Source of the DNA: an uncultured Flavobacteriales bacterium
GTDB taxonomy: Bacteria; Bacteroidota; Bacteroidia; Flavobacteriales_G; Salibacteraceae
Direction of reading: 5' to 3'
DNA: 64,000 bases
Assembly (NCBI GenBank): GCA_943788725.1
Contig: CALSRJ010000001.1
Location: forward strand, 186,001 to 250,000
The notes under the pieces were generated by a model that did no database searches, was not told the DNA's origin, and saw only the letters and a program-made list of their open reading frames with translations. Shown here in pieces: positions 1 through 8,798 of this stretch; the stretch's first letter is position 1, and each line of letters begins with the position of its first letter. Both the position numbers and the translations under genes were made by a program.

Positions 1-429
1 CCCAGGCGCGGTAATCCGAATGATGATTTTCTTCGTGGCATCTGCCGTAAACTCAAAGGACTGAGGTAATGTGTTTTCAGGATCGGCTCCTTCTTCCACT
101 GGCACATCCAGCGCAGCATTCTGGTTGTCGAACAACACATCTTGACTGCGACCATCAATCACTTGAAATTTCAATGGTTCCTCGACCTTCTTTTCTTGGC
201 AAAGGCTGATGTTATAATCTTGTCCTGCATGCGCGACGAATACCAAGTCAGAAGTGTGTCCGAGTACGAACATTCCACTTTTCGACTGTGTGTTATATCG
301 CATAAATGCATTGTCTGAGCTGTAGCATTTCCGTTTATGGAAATTGTTACAATCCTGCGCCACTGAAGTGAGCACAAGCAATCCGCTTAATACGGCTGTC
401 AATCCAAATAGTCTAGTCATTCCCTTCAT
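1..429 (-). CDS. Secreted hypothetical protein, 3' part cut by window edge
   Basis: The reading frame is open for 143 codons from an ATG at 429 and runs off the left edge, so the C-terminus is not seen. The N-terminus MKGMTRLFGLTAVLSGLLVL followed by TSVAQD is a Sec signal peptide with a likely cleavage after SVA-Q. The mature part begins DCNNFHKRKCYSS and holds a stretch like GMFVLGHTSDLVFVAHAGQD, which recalls small periplasmic or surface proteins of unknown function common in Bacteroidota. No catalytic motif is visible. The start lies one base after the stop of the upstream lipoprotein gene (431-1333), so the two are probably co-transcribed from the promoter near 1369. An alternative start is the ATG at 420, three codons in. 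Confidence 0.75.
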   Translation of the reverse strand, partial: MKGMTRLFGLTAVLSGLLVLTSVAQDCNNFHKRKCYSSDNAFMRYNTQSKSGMFVLGHTSDLVFVAHAGQDYNISLCQEKKVEEPLKFQVIDGRSQDVLFDNQNAALDVPVEEGADPENTLPQSFEFTADATKKIIIRITAPG

Positions 430-430
430 C

Positions 431-1333
431 TTAGCTTTGGCTTGCGTTTGCAAAAGAGTTTCTGTAATTAGTTGCTGCTTCTTTCAAAGCATTGAAGTCA
501 GCTTCGTTCATGATGACGCGGTTTCCACCAAAAATCATCTTATTGCCTTCTCCCTTCCGATCTTCTGAGACCTTTTCTTCTGAAAGACCCAAGAACAAGG
601 TAGAGACGGGCTCCAATTCTTTCATCACTTCTTGTACACGATCTTCATCCTCATACATTTTGAGGTAGTCCATGACATTCTCCATGACAATCTTTTCATC
701 CGCTAGACGTTGAATGACCGGACTGTTTGCAGTATACTCACCAATCAAATTCGTGAGGATGTAGATGCTTTCCACATAGCCACCAGTAGCGATAATCGCC
801 AAGGTGGATCCTTTCTCATTTTCTTCCAACATCGAGATGATGCGCTGGTAAGAATTGGTAGAGATGACTTCAAGTGAATCCGCATTGTTCATGTTGTTCT
901 TCACACGGTTTACCATGATCTCGTCAAACACATAAGAAATGCCTAAGTCGTCGCCAATCTTTCGAAGGTTCTCGAAGTTCGACATCGATTCATTGAACTT
1001 CTCGTAGGAAGCTGTGTAGGCGATGTCTGCTGTGATACGCCCAAAGTTCAATGCTTGATCCTTTGAAGAGGTGTATATCGAAGGCTCTGTACTGATCAAG
1101 TCCTCCCGATAGGGAAGCTTACTCTCCTTTATAATGGAGAACAGTTCATTCGGGCTAGGAACGGTGTAGGTGGAAGAACCCTGATCGCCGAACCCAACAG
1201 GTGTAGCGTCATGGATTACAGGTTGATCATCCTGTGGAATGGCTTCTTTGTTCTCCTCTGTCTCGCCACCGCATCCCGCCATCACTATGGTGAGGGAGCT
1301 GACAAAGAGAAGTTTAAGGTATCGTTTATTCAT
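431..1333 (-). CDS. Lipoprotein of unknown function
   Basis: A 300-residue protein with a lipoprotein signal peptide: MNKRYLKLLFVSSLTIVMAG then C at residue 21, followed by GGETEENKEAIPQD, a flexible acidic linker typical of surface-directed lipoproteins in Bacteroidota. The rest is mostly helical and charged, with a segment NFGRITADIAYTASYEKF around residues 95-112. Similar lipoproteins are found in many Flavobacteriia, but no function is known to me and no catalytic motif is visible. It has a strong promoter at 1369-1398 and is followed by a secreted protein one base downstream, which suggests a two-gene envelope operon. Confidence 0.85.
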   Translation of the reverse strand: MNKRYLKLLFVSSLTIVMAGCGGETEENKEAIPQDDQPVIHDATPVGFGDQGSSTYTVPSPNELFSIIKESKLPYREDLISTEPSIYTSSKDQALNFGRITADIAYTASYEKFNESMSNFENLRKIGDDLGISYVFDEIMVNRVKNNMNNADSLEVISTNSYQRIISMLEENEKGSTLAIIATGGYVESIYILTNLIGEYTANSPVIQRLADEKIVMENVMDYLKMYEDEDRVQEVMKELEPVSTLFLGLSEEKVSEDRKGEGNKMIFGGNRVIMNEADFNALKEAATNYRNSFANASQS

Positions 1334-1368
1334 GTGATAATGATAGTTACACGACGTTGTGAACGCGT

Positions 1369-1398
1369 CAAAAATAGTAAATATTCAATATGTTCAAA
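1369..1398 (-). promoter_or_regulatory. Bacteroidota-type promoter for the lipoprotein operon
   Basis: On the minus strand the -33 element TTTG (1395-1398) is separated by 18 nt from the -7 element TATTTTTG (1369-1376), an exact match to TTTG-N17-23-TAnnTTTG. The start codon at 1333 is 35 nt downstream of the box, so this mRNA has a leader. Confidence 0.75.
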
Positions 1399-1471
1399 TT
1401 TCTGAAAAGCCCATGAATCCTGGGGTTCTGCAGATAGGCGAATACGCCACAGCCAAGATATAGGAAAAACG

Positions 1472-3073
1472 TCAAGATTCGGCCCGTGCCGCGGTTTTAA
1501 ATTCAGAAGTAAAGTGAAAGGTCAATTTTGGGTAGTTCTCTTGGGCCATCTGCAGCATCCATGAGCTAGGAGCCAAGAATACGGGATTGTCATCCTTGTC
1601 ATACGCAATCTCCGACGCCTTGAGTCTGACAAACTCGTCTAGTTGCGCCTCGTCTGTGGTTGTAATCCAGCAGGCTTTGTAAAAGGATTTAGATACGAGA
1701 TCACATGAAGCTCCATATTCTTCATTGAGTCGGTACTTGATGACTTCAAACTGGAGCTCGCCCACCGTACCAATGATTTTTTTACTTCCAGGTTGCTGGA
1801 TGAAGAGCTGGGCAACACCTTCATCGGTCAATTGTCGCACGCCTTTGTCCAACTGTTTTGACTTCATCGGATCCTTGTTGATCACCTCTCGGAAGATTTC
1901 TGGAGAGAAGCTAGGAATTCCCTGAAACTTGAAATCATCGCCATCCGTGAGTGTATCGCCAATCTTGAAATTCCCGGTATCATATAAGCCGATAACATCA
2001 CCGGGGTATGCCTCGTCTATGATGCTTTTTTCTCGTGCTAGAAAGCTGTAAGGATTGTTGAAACGAAACTGCTTGTCGAGCCGTGTATGGTGGAAGAACT
2101 TGTTTCGCTCGAACATACCTGAGCACACCCGAAGAAAAGCGATACGGTCGCGATGATTGGGGTCGAGGTTGGCGTGGATCTTAAAGATGAATCCACTAAA
2201 GTCTTTTTGGTAAGGATCAATGGGCCCTTTGCTGCTTGGTCGTGGAAGTGGAGTAGGGGCTATACTGACAAAGGTGTCCAGCATCTCTTTGATGCCAAAG
2301 TTGTTCACCGCACTTCCGAAAAAGACAGGCGCTACTTGTCCTTTCAAGTAGGCCTCAGGGTCTAGCGGCTCGTATACTCCTTCAATCAACTCAATGTCAT
2401 CGCGTAGCTGGTCGGCATCATTTCCAATCAAGTCGTCCAGGCGTGGGTCACTCAGGTCATCAAAAGAGACGACTTCAGTGGATACTTTGGTCTTATTGGC
2501 CTCAAAGAGATTGAGTTGATGCTCGTGCAGGTTATATACACCCTTGAAGCTCTTGCCTTTGTTGATTGGCCAGCTGAGGGGGCGCACTTGAATGCCGAGT
2601 GTTTTTTCTACTTCTTCCAGCAAGTCAAATGAATCGCGTCCCTCGAGGTCCATCTTATTGACGAATACGATGATGGGGGTATCGCGCATTCGGCACACTT
2701 CTGTGAGTCGCTTGGTTTGCTCTTCAACGCCGTTTACACTGTCAATCACGAGGATAACACTGTCTACCGCCGAAAGGGTTCTGTAGGTGTCTTCTGCGAA
2801 GTCCTTGTGACCCGGCGTGTCTAGCAGGTTGATCAAATGACCTTTGTACTCAAACGACATGACAGAAGTGGCAACCGAGATTCCTCTCTGTCGCTCTATC
2901 TCCATAAAGTCAGAAGCCGCCGTCTTCTTGATCTTGTTTGATTTCACTGCACCTGCTGTTTGGATAGCACCGCCAAACAGGAGGAATTTCTCCGTTAGAG
3001 TGGTCTTTCCAGCATCTGGGTGTGAAATGATAGCGAAGGTCTTTCTCTTGTTGATCTCTTCTGCGTACTTCAT
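1472..3073 (-). CDS. prfC: Peptide chain release factor 3
   Basis: A 533-residue translational GTPase, the usual length for RF3, which recycles RF1 and RF2 from the ribosome after termination. Visible motifs are G1 [15 protein letters not shown] near residue 18, the switch-I region with [17 protein letters not shown]3 DTPGHKDF, and G4 NKMD. The N-terminal block [14 protein letters not shown] with IQTAGAVK distinguishes RF3 from EF-G. The C-terminal RF3 domain is recognisable by [17 protein letters not shown]. It is the last gene of a tight cluster ndk - DUF1569 protein - prfC, with gaps of 5 and 9 nt, so it is probably read from the ndk promoter. Confidence 0.97.
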   Translation of the reverse strand: MKYAEEINKRKTFAIISHPDAGKTTLTEKFLLFGGAIQTAGAVKSNKIKKTAASDFMEIERQRGISVATSVMSFEYKGHLINLLDTPGHKDFAEDTYRTLSAVDSVILVIDSVNGVEEQTKRLTEVCRMRDTPIIVFVNKMDLEGRDSFDLLEEVEKTLGIQVRPLSWPINKGKSFKGVYNLHEHQLNLFEANKTKVSTEVVSFDDLSDPRLDDLIGNDADQLRDDIELIEGVYEPLDPEAYLKGQVAPVFFGSAVNNFGIKEMLDTFVSIAPTPLPRPSSKGPIDPYQKDFSGFIFKIHANLDPNHRDRIAFLRVCSGMFERNKFFHHTRLDKQFRFNNPYSFLAREKSIIDEAYPGDVIGLYDTGNFKIGDTLTDGDDFKFQGIPSFSPEIFREVINKDPMKSKQLDKGVRQLTDEGVAQLFIQQPGSKKIIGTVGELQFEVIKYRLNEEYGASCDLVSKSFYKACWITTTDEAQLDEFVRLKASEIAYDKDDNPVFLAPSSWMLQMAQENYPKLTFHFTSEFKTAARAES

Positions 3074-3082
3074 GTGGTCAAC

Positions 3083-3541
3083 TCAGATGAGGTCAAATTG
3101 ATGCAAATGGTGCTTCATATGCTTGGATTGAAAAATCAACCAACCCTCATAATCCAAGTCGCCGAACACCGGATGTGTTTCTATTACGTCTGGGTGAGCA
3201 TCGTGAAAAGTGAAGAAGGCGTTCATTTCATCTTCCAACTGGTCGATCGCTGCATCCAACGAAGGCTTTCGCAACGTAGGTGTTTTACCTCCTAACACAG
3301 GATTCGCAATGTTCTTTTCGTATTCTCGATCACTGAAAAGAAATTCCCTCCGATCGGCAAGCTCATCTTCCTGTAACACGGTTTGCACACGCGCCCTTCC
3401 ATTGGATATTCTCCAGGAACCAACGATGTGCTCCACCATGTGCTGTGGCCCCATCTCTCCCCATATCGGTCGCTGATCGGGGTCGAGCGATCGCATGAGG
3501 TCAATGCTTTTGAGGAAGAAATCCTTAGATTCTGCCTGCAT
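3083..3541 (-). CDS. DUF1569/DinB-like protein
   Basis: A 152-residue soluble protein with no signal peptide. The pattern PIWGEMGPQHMVEHI near the N-terminus and HPVFGDLDYEGWLIFQSKH followed by MKHHLHQFDL at the C-terminus matches the DUF1569 group of DinB-like four-helix-bundle proteins. The conserved histidines (HMVEH, KHMKHHLHQF) are where family members place a metal site. Some relatives act as thiol-dependent transferases, but no substrate can be inferred here. It sits 5 nt after ndk and 9 nt before prfC, so it is presumably co-transcribed with both. Confidence 0.75.
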   Translation of the reverse strand: MQAESKDFFLKSIDLMRSLDPDQRPIWGEMGPQHMVEHIVGSWRISNGRARVQTVLQEDELADRREFLFSDREYEKNIANPVLGGKTPTLRKPSLDAAIDQLEDEMNAFFTFHDAHPDVIETHPVFGDLDYEGWLIFQSKHMKHHLHQFDLI

Positions 3542-3546
3542 GGTGC

Positions 3547-3966
3547 TTAGAATCGCTCCAAGTCAGAGAAGAAGAATCCCGCTTCGATTTGTGCGTTCTC
3601 GTCGCTGTCGCTACCGTGAACGGCGTTTTTTGCCTTTGATTCAGCAAATGCTTTACGAATGGTTCCTTCTGCTGCCTCGGTTGGGTCTGTGGCCCCAATC
3701 AATACACGGAAATCTGCTACAGCGTTTTCCTTTTCTAGCACCATTGCTACGATCGGACCTGAAGACATGTACTCAGTAAGCTCGCCGTAGAACGGACGCT
3801 CTTTGTGCACTTCGTAAAACTTACCTGCGCGATCTTCGCTTAGCTTCATTTTTTTAAGTGCAACTAATCTGAAGCCAGCCTCTTGGATCTTTGCCAAGAT
3901 GGCACCTGTGTGACCGTTTTCTACGGCCTCAGGTTTTACCATTGTGAATGTGATGTTTCCTGCCAT
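3547..3966 (-). CDS. ndk: Nucleoside diphosphate kinase
   Basis: A 139-residue enzyme of typical length that transfers the gamma phosphate of ATP to other nucleoside diphosphates through a phosphohistidine. The active-site histidine is in NAVHGSDS, preceded by the family signature [15 protein letters not shown]; the N-terminus [13 protein letters not shown] matches the substrate-binding strand. It is the first gene of the ndk - DUF1569 - prfC cluster. A -7 box TACTTTCG lies at 3989-3996 on the minus strand, 22 nt before the start codon, so a leader of about 15-20 nt is expected. Confidence 0.97.
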   Translation of the reverse strand: MAGNITFTMVKPEAVENGHTGAILAKIQEAGFRLVALKKMKLSEDRAGKFYEVHKERPFYGELTEYMSSGPIVAMVLEKENAVADFRVLIGATDPTEAAEGTIRKAFAESKAKNAVHGSDSDENAQIEAGFFFSDLERF

Positions 3967-3988
3967 TTCTATTCTTTCTTTCAGGCCG

Positions 3989-3996
3989 CGAAAGTA
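3989..3996 (-). promoter_or_regulatory. -7 promoter box upstream of ndk
   Basis: TACTTTCG on the minus strand fits the TAnnTTYG pattern seen repeatedly in this window. No convincing -33 TTG is visible at the usual spacing. Confidence 0.5.
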
Positions 3997-4033
3997 TAAA
4001 TCCCACTACGGTTAATAGGCATGATTGCATTAC

Positions 4034-4041
4034 TAATTTTG
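4034..4041 (+). promoter_or_regulatory. -7 promoter box, leaderless geometry
   Basis: TAATTTTG is an exact TAnnTTTG match and ends 7 nt before the ATG at 4049. Transcription from Bacteroidota promoters usually begins a few bases after this box, so the mRNA should start at or next to the initiation codon. Confidence 0.55.
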
Positions 4042-4048
4042 CCGCCCT

Positions 4049-4972
4049 ATGAAGAACCTCCTTTTCATCCTTTGCTTTGCCCTGTCGATCAACTCGCTCG
4101 GACAGGCCATTTCCGCGGCTTCGTGGACTTCGAAAGGGGTGAAGATAGACTACGCATGGTACGTTTCAAACGCCCCTGTTAAGGAGGTCTTAGTCGCCTT
4201 TTATGACGATACGGACCCGGCATGGCGATTTGAGACGTGGGCGCAGGAGCTTACTTGGCTTGCGGATAATAGAGGGGCATTGTTGATTGCCCCATTGGAA
4301 GATGTCGATCGCCTCGACAGTGCGAAGCTGGAGGCGTGGATTCGGTTTGTTTCCGATTCATTGACCCTTGAGCAAACGAAGTTCATTACACTAGGAAATG
4401 GCGTTCGGCACATAAACGGTTTGCTCAAGGAAGGGTGTGCTGGATTGATCATTGCCCCATCCGATACCATAGCGACGCGTTTGAATGAGCAGGAAGTGGT
4501 GGTTGGATTGATCGATTCACGAAAAGATGACAGCACCGACGCGGTAACCGCTTCCCTCAAGCAAAGTGGGGTTTGGTTGTTTTCGAAAATGGTGATTGGA
4601 GATCATCCGTATTATTTTGATCAACACAAGGAAGTGGTCCTGGATGTTTTCGCTAGGGTGGATTCTATGCTCCTTGTCTTAGTAGATAGTACGTCTAAGG
4701 CAGCGCTGCGCTCGAAAGTATTGGAGGCGGGGCCTGAAGTCTTGCGGCAGGGTAAGGCCTTCGAATTAAACCTTTTCATAGCAGAAGCCGGAATGTTTTC
4801 CTTCCAAGTGCTCGACCTCAGCGCAAAAGCGGTGTATACGAAGAAGATGTTTCTCGGCAAAGGTGGGCACCGCATTAAGTTACCTACCAAGGATTTGAAC
4901 TGGGGAGTGTACAAAATAGAGGTCGACGGACCGGGGATTCTTGTCAAACAAAAATTAATGATCAGAGGATGA
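4049..4972 (+). CDS. Secreted hypothetical protein with T9SS-like tail
   Basis: A 307-residue protein with a signal peptide (MKNLLFILCFALSINSLGQA). The middle, with DTDPAWRFETWAQELTWLAD and VVVGLIDSRKDD, has an alternating strand-helix pattern that could be a degenerate alpha/beta-hydrolase-like domain, but no GxSxG nucleophile is visible. The last 70 residues (FELNLFIAEAGMFSFQVLDL through GVYKIEVDGPG to MIRG) look like a T9SS type A sorting domain: beta strands, a GxY turn and a short basic end. It would then be exported to the surface or medium. It overlaps the following methyltransferase by 4 nt (ATGA), so the two are translated from one mRNA, although their roles seem unrelated. Confidence 0.7.
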   Translation: MKNLLFILCFALSINSLGQAISAASWTSKGVKIDYAWYVSNAPVKEVLVAFYDDTDPAWRFETWAQELTWLADNRGALLIAPLEDVDRLDSAKLEAWIRFVSDSLTLEQTKFITLGNGVRHINGLLKEGCAGLIIAPSDTIATRLNEQEVVVGLIDSRKDDSTDAVTASLKQSGVWLFSKMVIGDHPYYFDQHKEVVLDVFARVDSMLLVLVDSTSKAALRSKVLEAGPEVLRQGKAFELNLFIAEAGMFSFQVLDLSAKAVYTKKMFLGKGGHRIKLPTKDLNWGVYKIEVDGPGILVKQKLMIRG

Positions 4973-6120
4973 GCGAAGCATGGGTAAGATTGAAAAAAGG
5001 ACGGGAGCGTTCAGTAGAACGCGGGCACCCATGGGTGTTCTCAGGGGCAATCCAAGATGACTCTAGTCAACTGTCAGATGGTCAAATCGTTGACGTCGTG
5101 TCGTTCAACAAAAACTTCCTGGGTAGAGGCATGTATGCAGGCGGCTCTTTGTGCGTGAAAGTTCTGACGTTAAAAGATGAGCCAATAGACCAATCTTGGT
5201 TTGATCGAGTGTTGAAGGATGCTTTCGACTGGCGGCATCAATTGGGGCTTGTTTCTAAAAAGACGAATGCTTACCGACTGGTACACGGTGAAGGCGATGG
5301 TATTCCTGGACTCATCGTAGACATCTATGGGGAAGTGGCGGTAATCCAGCCCCACGCCAAAGGAATGACAGATCGGTTAGACATGCTGGTGATTTCTTTG
5401 AAAGCACTTGGTTTTGATAATGTGGTGCACAAGCCAGTTGGGAAAGGCAAGGCTGAAGTTTTGTGTGGACAGGTGCAAGAGCGCACGGAGATCGTGGAAG
5501 ATGGACTCAAGTACCACGTCGACGTTATCGCAGGGCAAAAAACAGGCTTCTTTTTAGATCAGCGCGATAACCGCGTTTTGCTCAAAGGATATTCCAAAGG
5601 AAAGCGGGTGCTCAACGTGTTCAGCTATACGGGTGGTTTCAGTATTTCTGCGGCGAAAGGCGGAGCGAAAGAAGTAATCAGTGTGGATGCGTCCTCAGCG
5701 GCGCTGGAATTGGCGGAGGGCAATGCCCAACTGAATGGCGTGAGCAAATTGCATAAGATCTTGAAGGTAGATGCCGTTCCATATTTGGAGGGAATGGAGG
5801 AATCGTACGATATCATCGTATTAGACCCGCCAGCCTTTGCCAAGCACAAGAGCGCGCGGCATAGCGCCATTCAAGCGTACCGACGTATCAATCAAGCTGC
5901 CCTTGAACACCTCCCAAAAGGTGGTATTCTATTTACGTTTTCTTGCTCCCAAGTGGTAGATCGGCACATGTTTGACAACATGTTGCTCAGTGCAGCTGTG
6001 AATGCAGGTAAGCGTATTCAGATATTGCATAAGCTTAGACAACCAGCAGATCACCCTGTTAATTTAGCCCATCCAGAAGGTGAGTACCTGAAAGGGCTTG
6101 CAGTTCGAGTAATGGATTAA
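4969..6120 (+). CDS. rlmI: Class I SAM-dependent rRNA methyltransferase (RlmI/RlmK-like)
   Basis: A 383-residue protein with the architecture of the YccW/RlmI family, which makes 5-methylcytosine in 23S rRNA. The N-terminal PUA domain starts WVRLKKGRERSVERGHPWVF; the middle carries KTGFFLDQRDNR; the Rossmann domain has VLNVFSYTGGFSISAAKGGA (motif I, SAM binding) and DIIVLDPPAFAKHK (motif IV). FSCSQVV holds the likely catalytic cysteine. The start overlaps the stop of the preceding gene (ATGA). I am sure of the family; the exact target cytosine is inferred from homologues. Confidence 0.9.
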   Translation: MSEAWVRLKKGRERSVERGHPWVFSGAIQDDSSQLSDGQIVDVVSFNKNFLGRGMYAGGSLCVKVLTLKDEPIDQSWFDRVLKDAFDWRHQLGLVSKKTNAYRLVHGEGDGIPGLIVDIYGEVAVIQPHAKGMTDRLDMLVISLKALGFDNVVHKPVGKGKAEVLCGQVQERTEIVEDGLKYHVDVIAGQKTGFFLDQRDNRVLLKGYSKGKRVLNVFSYTGGFSISAAKGGAKEVISVDASSAALELAEGNAQLNGVSKLHKILKVDAVPYLEGMEESYDIIVLDPPAFAKHKSARHSAIQAYRRINQAALEHLPKGGILFTFSCSQVVDRHMFDNMLLSAAVNAGKRIQILHKLRQPADHPVNLAHPEGEYLKGLAVRVMD

Positions 6121-6197
6121 ATCATTTCACTGTCAATAAGTTGTCATTGATTCGCGTGTAGACCAAACGTTTTTTTGAACATTTTCGTAGTCTACCT

Positions 6198-6569
6198 ATG
6201 ATGCAACCTAAGAAGCGACTTTCGCGCCGGGACCCAAGCTACTATGTTCCACTGCCGTATGCCATGGCCATCAAGCGCTGTTTGGATGAGGATGTCTTTG
6301 AGCTTCACTTGTTCAATGGTATGCAACTAGGATTGGCGGTGGAAGGTGTGATCAACACAACCATTGCTATAACGGCCCATTTCAATCAGCAGGACCATGT
6401 AATCGGATATATTCCCAAAGGTATGGTGTCAAGAATACAGGGACTTGTCGAACATGAGGAAAGGGTTGTTGTCACCGTAGAGCGGAAACGATGCGATCGG
6501 TTGAGGAATTCCTTTTGGATATGCTTTGATGAATTGCCAGAAGTAGGAGATTTAGGCATTCTTTTATAA
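6198..6569 (+). CDS. Small uncharacterised protein with HIRAN-like core
   Basis: A 123-residue cytoplasmic protein with no signal peptide. The core, IAITAHFNQQDHVIGYIPKG followed by MVSRIQGLVEHEERVVVTVE, matches the HIRAN pattern of a beta barrel containing IGYIPK and a following helix. HIRAN domains bind single-stranded DNA 3' ends in helicases or occur as stand-alone proteins, so a nucleic-acid role is possible, but this is inference. The N-terminal part (YYVPLPYAMAIKRC) is not diagnostic. It starts 77 nt after rlmI and precedes another unknown gene by 130 nt. A near-match -7 box CATTTTCG lies at 6180-6187. Confidence 0.55.
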   Translation: MMQPKKRLSRRDPSYYVPLPYAMAIKRCLDEDVFELHLFNGMQLGLAVEGVINTTIAITAHFNQQDHVIGYIPKGMVSRIQGLVEHEERVVVTVERKRCDRLRNSFWICFDELPEVGDLGILL

Positions 6570-6699
6570 TCCGTACTCTGTTTTTACTTGTTTCGTCCAT
6601 CTATAATTGTGATTGGGCGAAGGGGTGTTTATTTCAAGCTTCCTTTCATAAAATTCCGAGTCTCATAATTAGATTTACCAACCTAACTACTACGCTACC

Positions 6700-7512
6700 T
6701 TGGAAACGCTATCCTCGCTACTTTCTCTTCAAGAAAAGGAGAATGTATTCGATAAATTTGAGACTGCCGCTCATGACCTGGTCAACAATTGGATGATCAA
6801 ACGGAATGGCCAGACGTTTCAAATTTTGGAAATTGAGTTTTTTCTTCGCTCTGAAAAATTAAACCACTTAGACCCATTCATAGATGGTCATGCGGTTCAA
6901 CAGACCTTTGGTCATTGGATGTTGTTGATGTCAGGAGTCGAATTGACCATCGGAGAAAAGAATAGGTATGCTAGTGTGCGAATTAGGTCCATTCGCAATT
7001 TGACATCTGGTAAGCTATTCAACGGCCCTCAGCGGGTATTTAAAGAGTTATTCGAAGATGCTGGGAGTGCGCTTCTTCCGAATAACGATACGCATATTGT
7101 GCGGGTTCCTAGTACTGAAAAGCAAACTATTTTGGCTGTTCCGAGGGTCGGTTTGAATTTTACGGAGTTTTCGAATCAACTGGAAGAAAGGATGCGGTAC
7201 TTATTGAAGCCATATCGATTCGTCAGTACATCCGTGGGTGATATAGCAGATAAGTACGTTGCCCTGTTGTACTTGGAGAAAGTTGGAAAAAACGACCATT
7301 TAGTCAGCCCAGAACATACCATTTTTAAGAAGTACCTACACGCCTTTGACATAGGTTGCACGGCTGCGAATCTTGATGTTGTCTGGGAGGAACGATCTAA
7401 GTCTTTGCGACTTGGACGCTTGATGGGGTATATGAAGAAACGGAATGATTTGATCGTGCCTGAAGTATCTAATGTCAACCTCACTTCGTCCGAGGTGAAG
7501 GATATCCTTTAG
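6700..7512 (+). CDS. Uncharacterised protein, possibly DNA-glycosylase-like
   Basis: A 270-residue protein with no signal peptide. There is no in-frame ATG near the beginning; the frame is closed at 6670-6672, and the TTG at 6700 is the most upstream usable start, the next ATG being about 31 codons in. The block FQILEIEFFLRS - HLDPFIDGHAVQQTFGHW - GVELTIG - VRIRSIR - NGPQRVFKEL resembles a widespread unnamed family that reminds me of 3-methyladenine DNA glycosylases (E-V-E strand, ligand pocket, IR-x-I strand). I cannot confirm this without a profile search. The C-terminal about 110 residues look like a separate helical region. Confidence 0.5.
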   Translation: METLSSLLSLQEKENVFDKFETAAHDLVNNWMIKRNGQTFQILEIEFFLRSEKLNHLDPFIDGHAVQQTFGHWMLLMSGVELTIGEKNRYASVRIRSIRNLTSGKLFNGPQRVFKELFEDAGSALLPNNDTHIVRVPSTEKQTILAVPRVGLNFTEFSNQLEERMRYLLKPYRFVSTSVGDIADKYVALLYLEKVGKNDHLVSPEHTIFKKYLHAFDIGCTAANLDVVWEERSKSLRLGRLMGYMKKRNDLIVPEVSNVNLTSSEVKDIL

Positions 7513-7513
7513 A

Positions 7514-8167
7514 TTACTTAAAAGCCACTTGTTCTAAGATCAGGTTTACCCACGCTGCATATTGATCGGTAGAAGGATGTAATCCATCTGATGCGAACAT
7601 GTGCGCTGCGCTCGTGCGCGATGAAGGGGTGATGTCTACGAAAGGCACATTCAATTCTCTAGCTTTTATTGCCGTGTAGGCATTATACGCGTCGAGCTCA
7701 GCCGATATTTTACCTGTCTGTAATTTAGATCCATAAGGAGAGTAGGCGTAATCAGGAATACTTACGAAGAAAAGAGCCGAAGTGTCACCGCCACAACGTT
7801 CCAAGGCAAGGGAGATGATCACATCTAACTCCTGTTCGAACTGCATAAGGGGCTTTCCTTGGTATTGATTGTTAACGCCAATGAGGATGCTCACTTTGTC
7901 GTAGCTTTCGTTTTGTGGAGATGCGTTGATGGCAGCAATCAAGTCATCTGTTCTCCAGCCAGTGGTGGCTATTATGCTCACTTGGTTAGCGATGCCTTTA
8001 TTGCGCAGCGCTTCAGATAATTGATGAGGCCAATTTTTTTCGGATGGAACAGACTCACCAATGGTATAAGAGTCACCCAAAGCCAGAATTTTTAAAGCGG
8101 GTTCTTGAGCAGGGCAAAGAGATGAAAGCAAGCAAAAGAACAGGACTGCAAGGTGTTTTGTCTGCAT
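7514..8167 (-). CDS. SGNH/GDSL-type hydrolase, secreted
   Basis: A 217-residue esterase or lipase-like enzyme. A signal peptide (MQTKHLAVLFFCLLSSLCPA) is followed by block I LALGDSYTIGE with the nucleophilic serine. Block III is ILIGVNNQYQ and block V is SDGLHPS, giving the catalytic Asp and His. Together these are the SGNH signature; the substrate cannot be told. It ends one base past the stop of the convergent gene at 7512. The start ATG at 8167 lies 5 nt after a TACATTCG -7 box (8173-8180, minus strand), so the transcript is predicted to be leaderless. The ogt gene upstream on the same strand is 15 nt away and could also read into it. Confidence 0.9.
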   Translation of the reverse strand: MQTKHLAVLFFCLLSSLCPAQEPALKILALGDSYTIGESVPSEKNWPHQLSEALRNKGIANQVSIIATTGWRTDDLIAAINASPQNESYDKVSILIGVNNQYQGKPLMQFEQELDVIISLALERCGGDTSALFFVSIPDYAYSPYGSKLQTGKISAELDAYNAYTAIKARELNVPFVDITPSSRTSAAHMFASDGLHPSTDQYAAWVNLILEQVAFK

Positions 8168-8172
8168 GCAAG

Positions 8173-8180
8173 CGAATGTA
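8173..8180 (-). promoter_or_regulatory. -7 promoter box, leaderless geometry
   Basis: TACATTCG on the minus strand ends 5 nt before the ATG of the SGNH hydrolase. The same octamer at the same distance is seen before the starts at 22470 and 42760. Confidence 0.5.
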
Positions 8181-8182
8181 GT

Positions 8183-8680
8183 TCAGAAGAGCCGAAGTTG
8201 AGGTTGCTGTAAGGCTCCCTCGTGCTCCAGTAACCACTCTTTACTGCTGAGTCCTCCTGCGTAGCCCGTAAGGGTTCCATCACTTCCTATCACTCGGTGG
8301 CAGGGAATGAGCAGCAGTAAAGGATTGTCACCGATTGCAGATCCGACGGGTCGTGCGCGTTCTGCGCCTCCTAATTCTTCGGCCAACGCTAAATACGTTT
8401 TTGTAGTTCCTTTTGGAATGCGCAGTAAACGACTCCACACAGCCTGCTGAAATTCCGTACCCCGAGGGGCAAGGGGAAGGGTGAATGAAGCGCGCTTGCC
8501 CTGAAAGTATTCGCGCAATTGATTTTCTGCCATCCGTTTCCAAGGAACAATTCCGCCTCCGCTGCCAACAACGGCGTCTTCTTCAGCGATCCAATGCGCC
8601 TCTGTTATGGCCGATTCACTTCCCGTCATGCAAAACCAACCCAGAGGTGTGTCTACGATATGTTGAAATGCTTGATTCAT
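8183..8680 (-). CDS. ogt: Methylated-DNA--protein-cysteine methyltransferase
   Basis: A 165-residue suicide enzyme that removes O6-alkyl groups from guanine (and O4-alkyl groups from thymine). The active-site motif IPCHRVIG with the acceptor cysteine is present, followed by GYAGGLSSKEWLLEHEGA, the normal C-terminus. The helix-turn-helix region FQQAVWSRLLRIPKGTTKTY precedes it. Length and motifs suit the Ogt subgroup without an Ada-type regulatory domain. It ends 15 nt before the SGNH hydrolase on the same strand. A near-match -7 box (TTTCTTCG at 8689-8696, minus strand) lies 8 nt before the start. Confidence 0.95.
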   Translation of the reverse strand: MNQAFQHIVDTPLGWFCMTGSESAITEAHWIAEEDAVVGSGGGIVPWKRMAENQLREYFQGKRASFTLPLAPRGTEFQQAVWSRLLRIPKGTTKTYLALAEELGGAERARPVGSAIGDNPLLLLIPCHRVIGSDGTLTGYAGGLSSKEWLLEHEGALQQPQLRLF

Positions 8681-8769
8681 TTCTAAAACGAAGAAAGGGC
8701 TTGTGCTTTCAGCTGAGTCAGCCTCCGCTTAAACTTTTCAATATCTTACAGTTAGTCGTTTAATAGCCA

Positions 8770-8777
8770 TACCTTTG
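8770..8777 (+). promoter_or_regulatory. -7 promoter box for the DEAD-box helicase gene
   Basis: TACCTTTG is an exact TAnnTTTG match. It overlaps the most upstream TTG codon of the helicase reading frame (8775), so translation must begin downstream, most simply at the TTG at 8799. Confidence 0.6.
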
Positions 8778-8798
8778 CACCGAATTTTACTTATTGAT

